From NCBI RefSeq assembly GCF_009834025.1, contig NZ_CP047156.1, positions 186,001-250,000 of the forward strand: DNA of 64,000 nucleotides, in the 5' to 3' direction. Position numbers and translations under genes: made by a program. Origin of the DNA: Epidermidibacterium keratini (GTDB lineage: Bacteria > Actinomycetota > Actinomycetes > Mycobacteriales > Antricoccaceae). Shown in pieces: positions 26,323 to 35,941 of this stretch. Each line of letters opens with the position of its first letter. The first letter of the stretch is position 1. The notes beneath the pieces are model-generated. The model was not told the DNA's origin. It did not search any database and worked only from the letters and a program-made list of their open reading frames with translations.

Positions 26323-27153
26323 CTAGCCGCGCAGCGTGGCGGCGGTGCGCTCGGCCGCGGCGCGCAGCGCGTCGTGATCCGGACCGGCGCCGAGAATCTC
26401 GCGGCTGGAGGTCGGCAGCACGCCGGGCAGGTCACCGAAGACCGCGCGCAGCTCGGCTCCCCCGGCGCCCTGGGCTCCGATTCCCGGTGCGAGCACCGGC
26501 CCGCGCAGTCGACCCAGCTCGACGGAGCCAGGTGCCACAGTGGCACCGACGACCACGCCGATGCTGCCGAAGCTCTGTCCGTCGGCGATCAGCGCGGCAT
26601 TCACCGCGGCCGCGTCGTCGACGATCCGCTGCGCCGTCGACAGACCCTCAGGACCCGTCGCCGCCTGCACCGAGGCGCCTTCGGAGTTCGAGGTGCGCGC
26701 CAAGACGAACAGCCCGCTTCCCACCTCACCAGCACGCTCGATGAAGGGCTGCAGCGAGCCGAAGCCAAGGTAGGGCGACACCGTCAGCGCATCGCAAAAG
26801 AGCGCACGCTCGGGGTCAAGGTAGGCATCGGCGTACGCCGCAGCAGTCGAGCCGATATCGCCTCGCTTGGCATCGAGCACCACCAGCGCTCCCACGGCGC
26901 GGGCTCCGGCGACGACATCCTCGAGTACCCCGATACCCGCGGCGCCGAAGCGCTCGAAGAAGGCCGACTGCGGTTTGAGCGCCGCGACCTGGTCACCGAA
27001 CGCGCCGACCGTGATCTCGCCGAACGTGCGCAGCCCACTCGGCGTCTGCGGCAGGCCCCACGCCTCCAGCAGCTGCGGGTGCGGGTCGATGCCGACGCAC
27101 AGCGGCAGCCGCTGATCGAGTGCCGCGAGCAGTCGATCGCCAAATCCGGTCAT
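26323..27153 (-). CDS. pyrF: Orotidine 5'-phosphate decarboxylase (type 2)
   Basis: Last step of UMP synthesis. 276 residues from the ATG at 27153, which overlaps the pyrD stop as ATGA; the long open frame extending to 27483 lies inside pyrD and is not conserved. The catalytic segment VLDAKRGDIGSTAAAYADAYL near residue 90 holds the Asp-Lys-x-x-Asp tetrad residues. The size and the DAKRGDI form are typical of the longer actinobacterial OMP decarboxylases. Last gene of the pyr operon. Confidence 0.95.
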   Translation of the reverse strand: MTGFGDRLLAALDQRLPLCVGIDPHPQLLEAWGLPQTPSGLRTFGEITVGAFGDQVAALKPQSAFFERFGAAGIGVLEDVVAGARAVGALVVLDAKRGDIGSTAAAYADAYLDPERALFCDALTVSPYLGFGSLQPFIERAGEVGSGLFVLARTSNSEGASVQAATGPEGLSTAQRIVDDAAAVNAALIADGQSFGSIGVVVGATVAPGSVELGRLRGPVLAPGIGAQGAGGAELRAVFGDLPGVLPTSSREILGAGPDHDALRAAAERTAATLRG

Positions 27154-28220
27154 CGCGATCCTTCCGCCAGTCGTGCCGCGGCGGCGCGCACGAGAGTGGG
27201 ACCGCTGAAGACCAGTCCCGAGTAGATCTGCACGAGGTCGGCGCCGGCATCGACCATGCGCGCCGCGTCGTCGGCGCTGCCGATCCCACCGACGCCGATG
27301 ATCGGCAGGTCGCTGCCTACCTGCGATCGCAGGTAGGCGACCTTCTGCCGCGAGAGCTCGGTCAGCGGGCGACCGGACAGCCCGCCTGACTCCTCGGCGA
27401 CCCGCCGCTCGGACGGCTCGACCCCGTCCCGGCCGGTTGTGGTGTTGGTAGCGATCAGACCAGCGGCGCCGGACTCGCGGCATACGTCGAGCACGTCGTC
27501 GATCGCCGAGTGAGTGAGCTCGGGCGCGATCTTGACCAGCAGGGGTACGTCGGAGGCCTCTGCACGTAGGGCATCGAGCAACTCGCGCAAAAATCCCTTG
27601 TCCTGCAGGCTTCTTAGTCCTGGCGTGTTGGGGCTGCTGACGTTCACCGCGACGTACGACGCGAAGTCGCGGACCGCCAACAGCGACGAGACATAGTCAC
27701 CAACCGCGTCTTCGAGCGGCGTGATCTTCGACTTGCCGAGGCTGATCCCGATCGGCATGCCGACCTCACGCTGCAAGGTCTTCGCGTCGCTGGCGTAGGT
27801 CTGCAGCTTGCGGACCAAGGCCGCGGTTCCGTAGTTGTTGAAGCCCATCCGGTTGATCAGCGCCTGCGATCGCGGCAGCCGGAACAGTCGCGGTCGCGGG
27901 TTACCCGGCTGCGCGCGCCAGGTGACCGTCCCGATCTCGGCGAAGCCGAAGCCCAGCGGACGCCACGCGCGCAGTGCCTCACCGTTCTTGGCCATGCCTG
28001 CCGCGAGCCCGACGCGGTTGGCGAACTCGACGCCAAACAGCGTGACCGGATCATCGACCGGGCGCATCGCCCGAGCCGTCGCGGCTCGCAGTCGCGCGGA
28101 CCGGTCGATCGCTCCGAGCTTGTCGAGGGTCCAGCGGTGAGCTGCTTCGGCATCTCCGCCACCGCGCCGGAAGAGCAGCGGCCGGATCGCGCCGTAACCA
28201 GCGGCCGACAGATCAGGCAC
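27150..28220 (-). CDS. pyrD: Dihydroorotate dehydrogenase (quinone), class 2
   Basis: Oxidises dihydroorotate to orotate, passing electrons to quinone at the membrane. 356 residues with an N-terminal helical extension ([23 protein letters not shown]) typical of the membrane-associated class 2 enzymes. [10 protein letters not shown] and the active-site [14 protein letters not shown] (catalytic Ser) are present, as is the FMN phosphate site [14 protein letters not shown] start overlapping the carB end by eight bases; pyrF overlaps its stop. Confidence 0.95.
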   Translation of the reverse strand: MPDLSAAGYGAIRPLLFRRGGGDAEAAHRWTLDKLGAIDRSARLRAATARAMRPVDDPVTLFGVEFANRVGLAAGMAKNGEALRAWRPLGFGFAEIGTVTWRAQPGNPRPRLFRLPRSQALINRMGFNNYGTAALVRKLQTYASDAKTLQREVGMPIGISLGKSKITPLEDAVGDYVSSLLAVRDFASYVAVNVSSPNTPGLRSLQDKGFLRELLDALRAEASDVPLLVKIAPELTHSAIDDVLDVCRESGAAGLIATNTTTGRDGVEPSERRVAEESGGLSGRPLTELSRQKVAYLRSQVGSDLPIIGVGGIGSADDAARMVDAGADLVQIYSGLVFSGPTLVRAAAARLAEGSR

Positions 28221-31200
28221 GGCTCCCCCGGATCGCTCCTTGCAGCTCCTGCAGCGACCGGACCTGCACGTCTCCGCCGATCAGCGACTCGATGCCCTGC
28301 ACCGCGGCCGCGGCACCGGGAACCGTAGTGATACAGGCGATCCCGGCCGCGATCGACGCCGCACGGATCTCATAGCCGTCGTAGCGCACGGTGCCGCCAC
28401 CGCCCGGCGTACCACCCGGCGTGTTGATCACCATCGATACGTCACCGGCGAGGATCTGGTCGACGCAGTTGTCCGGGCCCTCGCTGAACTTGCGCACCAC
28501 CTGTGCCTGGACGCCGTTGCGCCGCAGCACCTGCGCTGTGCCCGCGGTGGCCAGCACCTCGAAACCGAGATCGGCGAGCCGCTTCACCGGGAACACCGCC
28601 GAGCGCTTGTCTCGGTTGGCCAGGCTGACAAACACCCTGCCCTTGACCGGAAGTGAGCCGTAGGCGGCGGTCTGGGACTTGGCAAACGCCGTACCAAACT
28701 GCGCGTCCAGGCCCATCACCTCGCCGGTCGACTTCATCTCCGGGCCGAGCACGTTGTCGATCGGCCCACCGTCCGGGGTGGTGAACCGGTGGAACTGCAT
28801 GACCGCTTCCTTGACCGCGATCGGCGAGTCGAGCGGCAGGTCTCCGCCGTCGCCGCGGGTAGGGAGTACGCCGCTCTCGCGTAGCTCGGCGATAGACGCA
28901 CCGACTGCGATCCGCGACGCCGCCATCGCCATGGATACCGCGGTCGCCTTGGAGACGAACGGCACCGTCCGTGACGCGCGTGGGTTGGCCTCCAGCACGT
29001 AGAGGATGTCGTCCTTGAGCGCGTACTGCACGTTCAGCAGGCCGCGTACGCCGACGCCTTCGGCGATGCCGCGAGTGGACTCGCGGATGCGCGCGATCTC
29101 TGACGTACCAAGGGTTATCGGCGGCAATGCGCATGAGGAGTCACCGGAGTGCACGCCGGCCTCCTCGATGTGCTCCATCACGCCACCGAGATAGAGCTCG
29201 GTGCCGTCGTAGAGCGCATCGACGTCGATCTCGACGGCGTCCTCGAGGAACCGGTCGACCAGCACCGGATGCTCCGGGCTGACCTCGGTGGCGCGCGCGA
29301 TGTAGGAACGCAGGGTGTCGTCGTCGTAGACGATCTCCATGCCGCGCCCACCGAGCACGTAGGAGGGGCGCACCAGCACCGGATAGCCGATCTCATCGGC
29401 AATCTGCTTCGCCTCGGAGTACGACGTCGCGGTGCCGTGCTTGGGCGCTGGCAGTCCAGCCGACTGCAGCACCCGCCCGAACGCTCCGCGGTCCTCGGCG
29501 TGGTCGATCGCCTCGGGCTGGGTCCCGAGCACCGGAACTCCGGCATCCTTGAGCCGCTGCGCTAGTCCGAGCGGGGTCTGCCCGCCGAGCGTGCACAGCA
29601 CTCCGGCGACGGGACCGCAGCTGCGCTCAGCCTCGATGACCTCCATGACGTCCTCGAACGTCAGCGGTTCGAAGTAGAGGCGGTCGGAGGTGTCGTAGTC
29701 GGTGGAGACCGTCTCGGGGTTGCAGTTGACCATCACGGTCTCAAACCCGGCCTCGCGCAGGGTCATCGCCGCGTGCACGCACGAGTAGTCAAACTCGATG
29801 CCCTGCCCGATCCGGTTAGGGCCGCTGCCGAGGATGATCACCGCTTCCTTCTCGCGCGGAACGACCTCGGTCTCCTCGTCGTACGACGAGTAGTGGTAGG
29901 GCGTGTGGGCGGCGAACTCCGCCGCGCAGGTGTCGACCGTCTTGTAGACGGGCCGGATTCCCATGCGCCAGCGCAGCGTCCGCACGCCGTCCTCGCCGGA
30001 CAGCTCCGGACGAAGCGAGGCGATCTGCCGATCGGAGAATCCGGCGCGCTTTGCCTTGCGCAGCAGGGATTCGGTGAGCGCCGGTGCCGCCTCGATCTGC
30101 TCGCGGGTCTCGACCAGACCCGCGATCTGGTCGACGAACCAGGGATCGAACCCGCTGGCCTCGGCGACCTGGTCGACACTCGCACCGAGCCGTAGGGCCC
30201 GCTCCGCGACGTACACCCGACCGTCGTGCGGAGTGCGCAGCTCCTGCAGTGACGACTCAAGCGTCGCGCCCTCGGGATCGGGCACGGTGCCGAAGCCGCC
30301 GGCCTTGGTTTCCATAGACCGCAGGGCTTTTTGCAGTGCCTCGCCAAAGTTGCGGCCGATGGCCATTGCCTCGCCGACGCTCTTCATCGTTGTCGTGAGC
30401 GTCTGATCAGCGCCGGGGAACTTCTCGAACGCGAAGCGCGGCACCTTCACCACGACATAGTCGAGCGCGGGCTCAAACGAAGCCGGGGTCTCACGCGTGA
30501 CGTCGTTGGGAATCTCGTCGAGCGTGTAGCCGATCGCCAGCCGGGCAGCGATCTTGGCGATCGGGAAGCCGGTCGCCTTCGAGGCAAGGGCCGAAGAGCG
30601 CGAGACGCGCGGGTTCATCTCGATCACGATCATCCGCCCGTCCTCGGGGTTGATCGCGAACTGGATGTTGCAGCCGCCGGTGTCGACGCCGACCTCGCGC
30701 AGCACGGCGATGCCGATGTCGCGCATGTGCTGGTATTCCCGGTCGGTGAGGGTCATCGCCGGGGCGACCGTCACGCTGTCGCCGGTGTGCACCCCCATCG
30801 CGTCGAGATTCTCGATCGAGCAGACAACGACGACGTTGTCGTTCTTGTCGCGCATCAGCTCGAGCTCGAACTCTTTCCAGCCGATCACCGACTCCTCGAT
30901 CAGCACCTCGGTGACGGGGCTGGCCTGCAGACCGGCACGTGCGATGCGCTGAAGATCGCCGTCGTCATAGGCCATCCCCGAGCCCGATCCGCCCATCGTG
31001 AACGACGGCCGGATCACGACCGGGAAGCCGAGCTCGGCTACAGTCCGCTCGACCTCGTCCATCGAGTGACACACCGCGGAGCGTGGGACGTCGCCGCCGA
31101 TCTTGCGCACGATGTCCTTGAACTTCTGCCGGTCCTCGCCGCGCTGGATGGCGTCGATGTTGGCGCCGATGAGCTCGACGCCGTACTTCTCCAGCACACC

Positions 31201-31515
31201 CCCCTCGTGCAGCGCCACCGCGATGTTGAGCGCGGTCTGCCCGCCGAGCGTGGCAAGCAGCGCATCCGGGCGCTCCTTGGCGATCACCTTCTCGACATAC
31301 TCCGGAGTGAGCGGCTCGACATAGGTCGCGTCGGCGAACTGCGGGTCGGTCATGATCGTCGCCGGGTTGGAGTTGACGAGGCTGACCCGCAGGCCCTCAT
31401 CGCGCAGCACCCGGCAGGCCTGGGTGCCTGAGTAGTCGAACTCGCAGGCCTGACCGATCACGATCGGCCCGGAGCCGATCACCATCACGTGCGAGATGTC
31501 TTGGCGCTTAGGCAT
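28213..31515 (-). CDS. carB: Carbamoyl-phosphate synthase large subunit
   Basis: 1100 residues with two homologous ATP-grasp halves (carboxyphosphate domain about 1-400, carbamoyl phosphate domain about 550-930) and a C-terminal MGS-like allosteric domain. Starts [29 protein letters not shown]; the second half repeats [18 protein letters not shown]. Uses ammonia channelled from CarA to make carbamoyl phosphate for pyrimidines and arginine. Its ATG overlaps the carA stop (ATGCCTAA). Confidence 0.97.
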   Translation of the reverse strand: MPKRQDISHVMVIGSGPIVIGQACEFDYSGTQACRVLRDEGLRVSLVNSNPATIMTDPQFADATYVEPLTPEYVEKVIAKERPDALLATLGGQTALNIAVALHEGGVLEKYGVELIGANIDAIQRGEDRQKFKDIVRKIGGDVPRSAVCHSMDEVERTVAELGFPVVIRPSFTMGGSGSGMAYDDGDLQRIARAGLQASPVTEVLIEESVIGWKEFELELMRDKNDNVVVVCSIENLDAMGVHTGDSVTVAPAMTLTDREYQHMRDIGIAVLREVGVDTGGCNIQFAINPEDGRMIVIEMNPRVSRSSALASKATGFPIAKIAARLAIGYTLDEIPNDVTRETPASFEPALDYVVVKVPRFAFEKFPGADQTLTTTMKSVGEAMAIGRNFGEALQKALRSMETKAGGFGTVPDPEGATLESSLQELRTPHDGRVYVAERALRLGASVDQVAEASGFDPWFVDQIAGLVETREQIEAAPALTESLLRKAKRAGFSDRQIASLRPELSGEDGVRTLRWRMGIRPVYKTVDTCAAEFAAHTPYHYSSYDEETEVVPREKEAVIILGSGPNRIGQGIEFDYSCVHAAMTLREAGFETVMVNCNPETVSTDYDTSDRLYFEPLTFEDVMEVIEAERSCGPVAGVLCTLGGQTPLGLAQRLKDAGVPVLGTQPEAIDHAEDRGAFGRVLQSAGLPAPKHGTATSYSEAKQIADEIGYPVLVRPSYVLGGRGMEIVYDDDTLRSYIARATEVSPEHPVLVDRFLEDAVEIDVDALYDGTELYLGGVMEHIEEAGVHSGDSSCALPPITLGTSEIARIRESTRGIAEGVGVRGLLNVQYALKDDILYVLEANPRASRTVPFVSKATAVSMAMAASRIAVGASIAELRESGVLPTRGDGGDLPLDSPIAVKEAVMQFHRFTTPDGGPIDNVLGPEMKSTGEVMGLDAQFGTAFAKSQTAAYGSLPVKGRVFVSLANRDKRSAVFPVKRLADLGFEVLATAGTAQVLRRNGVQAQVVRKFSEGPDNCVDQILAGDVSMVINTPGGTPGGGGTVRYDGYEIRAASIAAGIACITTVPGAAAAVQGIESLIGGDVQVRSLQELQGAIRGSRA

Positions 31516-32668
31516 TCGCGGTCTCCTTAGCGCTGTCGTTGGCCCCGCTCATCAGTTCGATGAAGCGGTCGAACAGGTAGCTCGCGTCGTGCGGCCCGGC
31601 CGCCGCCTCAGGGTGGTACTGCACCGAGTAGGCCGGGATGTCGAGACACGTGAGGCCCTCGACGACGTCGTCATTGAGGCAGACGTGGCTGACCTCGACC
31701 CGTCCGAAGTCGGTGTCGCTCACCTTGTCGAGCGGGGCGTCGACGGCGAAGCCATGGTTGTGTGCGGTGATCTCGATCCGCCCGGTACGCCGGTCCATCA
31801 CCGGCTGGTTGAGCCCGCGGTGCCCGTAACGAAGCTTGTAGGTGCCGAACCCCAGGGCGCGACCGAGGATCTGGTTGCCGAAGCAGATGCCGAAGACCGG
31901 CGTACGCCGCTCCAGCAGCTCACGCATCAGCGCAACAGCGTGGGTGGCAGCTGCGGGATCGCCTGGGCCATTGGAAAAGAAGACACCATCCGGTGCGACC
32001 CGGTCGATGTCATCGAGCGATGCGTCGGCACCGAGCACGTGCACCTCGATGCCGCGTTGCGCCATCTGCTCGGGGGTCATTGCCTTGATCCCCAGGTCGA
32101 TCGCCGCGACCGTGAAGCGCTTGTCCCCTTCCGCGGAGACGACATAGGTCTCCGCGGTCGTGACATCACCGGCGAGGTCAGCACCGGTCATCTGGGCGCT
32201 CGCGCGGACCTGCTCGATGAGCTCGTCCACGGGAGCTTCGGCAGCTTCACCGGTGAAGATTCCCGTGCGCATCGCGCCGCGTTCGCGCAGGTGGCGGGTC
32301 AGAGCGCGGGTATCCACGCCGGTGATTGCCACGATGCCCTGCACGCGCAGCTCGTCAGCAAGCTCGCGTCGGGAGCGCCAGTTCGACGCGCGGCGGGCGA
32401 TATCGCGAACCACCAGTCCGGCAACCCAGATCTGGCGCGACTCGTCGTCCTCGTCGTTCCAGCCGGTGTTGCCGATGTGTGGCGCGGTCATCACCACGAC
32501 CTGCCGGTGGTACGACGGGTCGGTGAGAGTCTCCTGGTAGCCGGTCATGCCGGTGTTGAACACGGCTTCACCAAAGACCGTCCCGTCTGCGCCGAACGAC
32601 TCGCCGGTAAAGGTGCGGCCGTCTTCGAGGACAAGCAGCGCTTGCCCGCCAGCCTGATGCCTGCTCAT
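31508..32668 (-). CDS. carA: Carbamoyl-phosphate synthase small (glutaminase) subunit
   Basis: 386 residues. N-terminal small-subunit domain with [17 protein letters not shown]-terminal class I glutamine amidotransferase with the nucleophile in [10 protein letters not shown] near residue 260 and the His/Glu in [10 protein letters not shown] near residue 350. Supplies ammonia to CarB. Overlaps pyrC upstream by four bases and carB downstream by eight. Confidence 0.97.
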   Translation of the reverse strand: MSRHQAGGQALLVLEDGRTFTGESFGADGTVFGEAVFNTGMTGYQETLTDPSYHRQVVVMTAPHIGNTGWNDEDDESRQIWVAGLVVRDIARRASNWRSRRELADELRVQGIVAITGVDTRALTRHLRERGAMRTGIFTGEAAEAPVDELIEQVRASAQMTGADLAGDVTTAETYVVSAEGDKRFTVAAIDLGIKAMTPEQMAQRGIEVHVLGADASLDDIDRVAPDGVFFSNGPGDPAAATHAVALMRELLERRTPVFGICFGNQILGRALGFGTYKLRYGHRGLNQPVMDRRTGRIEITAHNHGFAVDAPLDKVSDTDFGRVEVSHVCLNDDVVEGLTCLDIPAYSVQYHPEAAAGPHDASYLFDRFIELMSGANDSAKETANA

Positions 32669-33960
32669 GCCACAGCCTTTCCGTCGCGCACGGTCGGCGT
32701 ACCCCGCAAGAACGTCCAGCGCACCTCTGCCGGCAGCTCCAACCCGTCGTACGGCGTGTTGTGGCTCTTGCTGGCCAGGGCTTGCCCGTCGACAACCGTC
32801 GAGCCCGTCGGGTCGACGAGTACGACGTTGGCCGGTGCGCCCTCTTCGAAGCCGCGGCCGTGGTCTTCCAAGCCGGCGATGCGCGCCGGCTTGATCGAGG
32901 TCACCTCGGCGACCTTGCGCCAGTCGACGGCGCCACTCTCCTCACTGAGGGTCAGGACCGTGATCGACAGCGCCTGCTGCAGACCGAGCATCCCCGGCCG
33001 CGCGTATGCCCACTCACATTCCTTGTCCTCCACGGCATGCGGCGCGTGGTCGGTAGCGACGACATCGATCGTCCCGTCGCGCAGAGCGTCACGAAGCGCG
33101 TCGACGTCGTGCCCTTCGCGCAGCGGCGGGTTGACCTTGTAGACCGGGTCGTAGGTGCCGGCGAGGTCTTCGGTGAGCAGCAGGTGGTGCGGGGTGACCT
33201 CGGCGGTCACGTTGACACCGCGTGACTTTGCCCAGCGCACGATCTCGACTGAGCCTGCCGTCGAGAGATGGCAGATATGCAACCGCGAACCGACGTGCTC
33301 GGCGAGCAGACAGTCGCGCGCAATGATCGACTCCTCGGCAACCTTCGGCCAACCAGCGAGGCCGAGCTTGCCCGACAGCTCCGACTCGTTCATCTGCGCA
33401 CCTTGGGTGAGCCGGGAATCCTCAGCGTGCTGGGCGATCACGCCATCGAAGGCCTTGACGTACTCAAGCGCGCGACGCATCAGTCCGGGGTCGCCGACGC
33501 AGTGCCCGTCGTCGGAGAAGATCCGCACGTGGGCGGCCGAGTCGGCCATCGCTCCGAGCTCGGCGAGCCGCTCACCGGCGAGCCCGACCGTCACCGCGCC
33601 GACCGGGATGACGTCGACGAGGCCGACTGCGCGGCCGGTGTTGTAGACCTGCTCGACGACTCCGGCGGTGTCCGCGACCGGTTCGGTATTGGCCATCGCG
33701 TGCACCGCGGTGTAGCCACCGAGCGCCGCGGCGCGCGAGCCGGTCTCGATCGTCTCGGCATCTTCTCGGCCTGGCTCACGCAGGTGAGTATGAAGATCGA
33801 CGAGCCCGGGAAGCCCGATAAGGCCTGCGGCATCGACGATCTCGGCGCCCTCCGGTGCCTCAATGCTTGGCCCGACCTTGGCGATCACCCCGTCCTCGAT
33901 GAGGACGTCAATGGGTTCTGCGCCGAGCGGGCGGACTTTGGTGATGAGCCAGCTGGTCAC
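32665..33960 (-). CDS. pyrC: Dihydroorotase (class I)
   Basis: Cyclises carbamoyl aspartate to dihydroorotate. 431 residues, amidohydrolase fold. Metal ligands in [10 protein letters not shown] near residue 58, later His residues in CHLSTAGS, and the catalytic Asp in [13 protein letters not shown] near residue 305. Sits between pyrB and carA with four-base overlaps on both sides. Confidence 0.96.
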   Translation of the reverse strand: MTSWLITKVRPLGAEPIDVLIEDGVIAKVGPSIEAPEGAEIVDAAGLIGLPGLVDLHTHLREPGREDAETIETGSRAAALGGYTAVHAMANTEPVADTAGVVEQVYNTGRAVGLVDVIPVGAVTVGLAGERLAELGAMADSAAHVRIFSDDGHCVGDPGLMRRALEYVKAFDGVIAQHAEDSRLTQGAQMNESELSGKLGLAGWPKVAEESIIARDCLLAEHVGSRLHICHLSTAGSVEIVRWAKSRGVNVTAEVTPHHLLLTEDLAGTYDPVYKVNPPLREGHDVDALRDALRDGTIDVVATDHAPHAVEDKECEWAYARPGMLGLQQALSITVLTLSEESGAVDWRKVAEVTSIKPARIAGLEDHGRGFEEGAPANVVLVDPTGSTVVDGQALASKSHNTPYDGLELPAEVRWTFLRGTPTVRDGKAVA

Positions 33961-34889
33961 TGGGCGCCTCCAAGAAGCAGGTAGAGAACGGCCATCCGGG
34001 TGGAGACCCCGTTGGCGACTTGTTCGACGATGGTGGATCGGGTGCCGTCGGCGACCTCCGCAGCGATCTCCATGCCGCGGTTCATCGGACCGGGATGCAT
34101 CACGATCGTGTCGTCACCAAGCCGAGCGGCCCGGGTGGCATCGAGACCGTAACGACGTGAGTACTCCCGCTCAGTGGGGAAGTACGACGCGTTCATTCGC
34201 TCACGTTGCACGCGCAGCATCATCACGACGTCGGCGCCGGGCAAGCTGGCATCGAGATCGTAGGAATGGTTGCAGGGCCACGCTTCCACGCCAACCGGCA
34301 ATAGGGTCGGCGGCGCGACCAGTGTCACGTCGGCGCCCAAGGTGTGCAGCAGCAGCACATTTGATCGGGCGACCCGGCTATGCAGCACATCGCCCACGAG
34401 GGTGACCTTCAGCCCGCTGAGGTCGTCGCCCATCTGGCGACCGGTGCGCTTGCGCATCGTGAACGCATCGAGCAGTGCCTGCGTGGGGTGCTCGTGGGTG
34501 CCGTCGCCGGCGTTCACCACCGAGCCGTCAACCCACGACGCGAGCTGGTAGGGCGCGCCGCTGGCGCCGTGCCGGATGACGACCGCATCGGCACCCATGG
34601 CCTGCAATGTCAGTGCGGTGTCCTTCAGGCTCTCGCCCTTGGACACACTTGAGCCCTTCGCCGAGAAGTTGATGACATCGGCCGACAGTCGTTTCGCGGC
34701 CAGCTCAAAGGAGATTCGCGTGCGGGTGGAGTCCTCGAAGAAGAGGTTGACCACCGTGCGCCCACGAAGGGTGGGCAGCTTCTTGACTTCACGACCGGCG
34801 AGCGAGGCCTCGATCTGCTCGGCCGTGTCGAGCACGGCAACAGCCTCGTCGCGGCTGAGGTCTGCAGCCGAGAGCAGGTGCTGTTTCAC
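33957..34889 (-). CDS. pyrB: Aspartate carbamoyltransferase catalytic subunit
   Basis: Transfers a carbamoyl group to aspartate. 310 residues. The carbamoyl-phosphate motif [13 protein letters not shown] is near residue 52; [12 protein letters not shown] near residue 137; [12 protein letters not shown] near residue 224 in the aspartate domain. No regulatory pyrI follows. Overlaps pyrR and pyrC. Confidence 0.96.
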   Translation of the reverse strand: MKQHLLSAADLSRDEAVAVLDTAEQIEASLAGREVKKLPTLRGRTVVNLFFEDSTRTRISFELAAKRLSADVINFSAKGSSVSKGESLKDTALTLQAMGADAVVIRHGASGAPYQLASWVDGSVVNAGDGTHEHPTQALLDAFTMRKRTGRQMGDDLSGLKVTLVGDVLHSRVARSNVLLLHTLGADVTLVAPPTLLPVGVEAWPCNHSYDLDASLPGADVVMMLRVQRERMNASYFPTEREYSRRYGLDATRAARLGDDTIVMHPGPMNRGMEIAAEVADGTRSTIVEQVANGVSTRMAVLYLLLGGAQ

Positions 34890-35506
34890 TTGGCAGCCTC
34901 CTTCAGCGTCTCGATCACCTGGTCGCGCGTGGGTGCCTGCGCCGAGATGACGACGCCGTCGACCCCGTCGTACTCGTCGATGGCCACGAATACCTGCTCG
35001 TCGCGAGAGGTGGGGATGTTCTTGCCGACGTAGTCGGCGCGGATCGGCAGCTCGCGGTGGCCGCGGTCAACGAGCACGGCGAGCTGAATGGCCCGCGGAC
35101 GCCCCCAGTCGCGCAGCGCATCGAGGGCGGCGCGGATGGTGCGCCCGGAGTAGAGGACGTCGTCGACCAGGATCACGGTCTTGTCGTCGATCCCGCCTTC
35201 GGGCTCGTGGGTGCGCTCAAGCGGCCGCACCCCGCGCGTGCGCAGGTCGTCGCGATAGAGCGTGATGTCGAGAATCCCGACCGGCGGCCGGTCGCCGTCG
35301 AAGGCCCCGATCCGATCGGCGACCCGGGTCGCGAGATGTTCGCCGCGGGTGGGAATGCCAACGAGTACGACGCTGTCGCCGCCGTCGGTCTTTTCCAGAA
35401 TCTGATGCGAAATGCGGTCTATGACACGCGAAATGTCGCCAGGGGTCAGGATGACGCGCTGCCCTTCGGGCGCGGCCTGCCCTGACGACTTTGGGGCTGA
35501 GCCCAT
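34886..35506 (-). CDS. pyrR: Bifunctional pyr operon RNA-binding regulator / uracil phosphoribosyltransferase
   Basis: PRTase-fold protein that binds pyr mRNA when UMP is high. 206 residues from the ATG at 35506 with a GAAGGAG ribosome binding site; the frame beyond 35506 is not conserved. The PRPP motif [18 protein letters not shown] near residue 125 is intact. First gene of pyrR-B-C-carA-carB-D-F. The leader holds a PyrR-type hairpin that can cover this gene's own ribosome binding site. pyrE is not in this window. Confidence 0.95.
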   Translation of the reverse strand: MGSAPKSSGQAAPEGQRVILTPGDISRVIDRISHQILEKTDGGDSVVLVGIPTRGEHLATRVADRIGAFDGDRPPVGILDITLYRDDLRTRGVRPLERTHEPEGGIDDKTVILVDDVLYSGRTIRAALDALRDWGRPRAIQLAVLVDRGHRELPIRADYVGKNIPTSRDEQVFVAIDEYDGVDGVVISAQAPTRDQVIETLKEAAK

Positions 35507-35512
35507 CGTCGT

Positions 35513-35550
35513 ACTCCTTCTCCGCCTCACGGGACGGCCTTTAAAGGATC
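35513..35550 (-). promoter_or_regulatory. PyrR-binding RNA hairpin sequestering the pyrR ribosome binding site
   Basis: On the minus-strand RNA the leader reads UCCUU (35548-35544), then CCG (35537-35535), a loop UCCCGUGAGG (35534-35525), CGG (35524-35522), then AAGGA (35519-35515). CCG/CGG form an upper stem and UCCUU/AAGGA a lower stem with a purine-rich bulge. The loop matches the PyrR recognition pattern UCCnGnGAGG. AAGGA is the Shine-Dalgarno of pyrR, so PyrR binding should block translation, as reported for Mycobacterium smegmatis. No intrinsic terminator follows, which fits translational rather than attenuation control. Confidence 0.7.
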
Positions 35551-35658
35551 GAATGCGACTCGATGCTACCAACCGGTCCAGCGCCCCGCCCGCCGTGGCA
35601 CTCCCCTGTGACCAACCCCGCCATCGATCCATCGAGTCGCTGGCCGAGGAGCCCGCGC

Positions 35659-35706
35659 TGGACCACCGGAACGGACAGCTCGCAGTCGGCCGGCGGAGGT
35701 CTCGAC
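35659..35706 (+). repeat. Left imperfect direct repeat flanking the DUF222-HNH gene
   Basis: Begins TGGACCACCGG and contains GTCGGCCGGCGGAGGT at 35685-35700, ending in CTCGAC. The right-hand partner at 37861-37907 begins TGGACTACTGG and has the identical 16-mer. The two lie about 2.2 kb apart around the HNH gene. Confidence 0.55.
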
Positions 35707-35740
35707 AACCGGCCTCGTTCCTCGGCCTGCTCGACCACCG
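35698..35740 (+). repeat. Actinobacterial imperfect palindrome, copy 2
   Basis: Starts GGTCTCGACAACCGGCC and ends GGCCTGCTCGACCACCG. Outer GGTC/GACC and inner GGCC/GGCC can pair. It is inverted relative to the copy at 35774-35825, so the two face each other across about 33 bases. Confidence 0.65.
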
Positions 35741-35773
35741 AAAAGGCGGCCGGCGCTCGCACCTCGCCCCTAT

Positions 35774-35825
35774 CGGTGGTCGAGCAGCGAAGGAGCGCTA
35801 GCGACTGAGCGGTTGTCGAGACCAC
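35774..35825 (+). repeat. Actinobacterial imperfect palindrome, copy 3
   Basis: Starts CGGTGGTCGAGCAGCG and ends GGTTGTCGAGACCAC; GTGGTC and GACCAC pair, with a central CGCTAGCG palindrome. It lies 116 bases upstream of the ATG at 35942, in the same orientation relative to its gene as copy 1 (1930-1984) has to the other DUF222-HNH gene. Confidence 0.7.
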
Positions 35826-35872
35826 TTCCCAGGCATATAAGCGATCTCAGCCCGAACGGACCGCGACACTCC

Positions 35873-35884
35873 ATAACGATTCGG
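35873..35884 (+). promoter_or_regulatory. Shared 12-mer ATAACGATTCGG upstream of DUF222-HNH gene
   Basis: ATAACGATTCGG, 57 bases upstream of the start codon, differs by one base from the motif at 1880-1891 upstream of the other DUF222-HNH gene. It could be a -10 region or a regulator site common to the family. Confidence 0.45.
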
Positions 35885-35941
35885 CATACACCCCAGATAT
35901 ACGGGCGAAAACGGCCCGTTTCAGCCCTTGCGCGAGAAGCA

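Larger units (their letters stand above)
35507..35941. other. Intergenic region between pyrR and second DUF222-HNH gene
   Basis: No gene is supported in these 435 bases. In order it holds the PyrR-binding hairpin of the pyr leader (35513-35550), the presumed pyr promoter around 35560-35600, a left copy of the repeat that flanks the HNH gene (35659-35706), two imperfect palindromes (35698-35740 and 35774-35825) and the shared 12-mer (35873-35884). A degenerate further palindrome half, ending in GGACCACCGG, lies near 35634-35669. The region is far richer in repeats than any other gap in the window. Confidence 0.6.

Noticed and set aside
26323-27483. N-terminally extended pyrF frame
   Set aside because: The extension lies inside pyrD; the ATGA overlap at 27153 gives the conserved N-terminus.
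35507-35941. Insertion sequence at the pyrR-HNH boundary
   Set aside because: The region has palindromes and direct repeats but no transposase and no terminal inverted repeats with target duplication.
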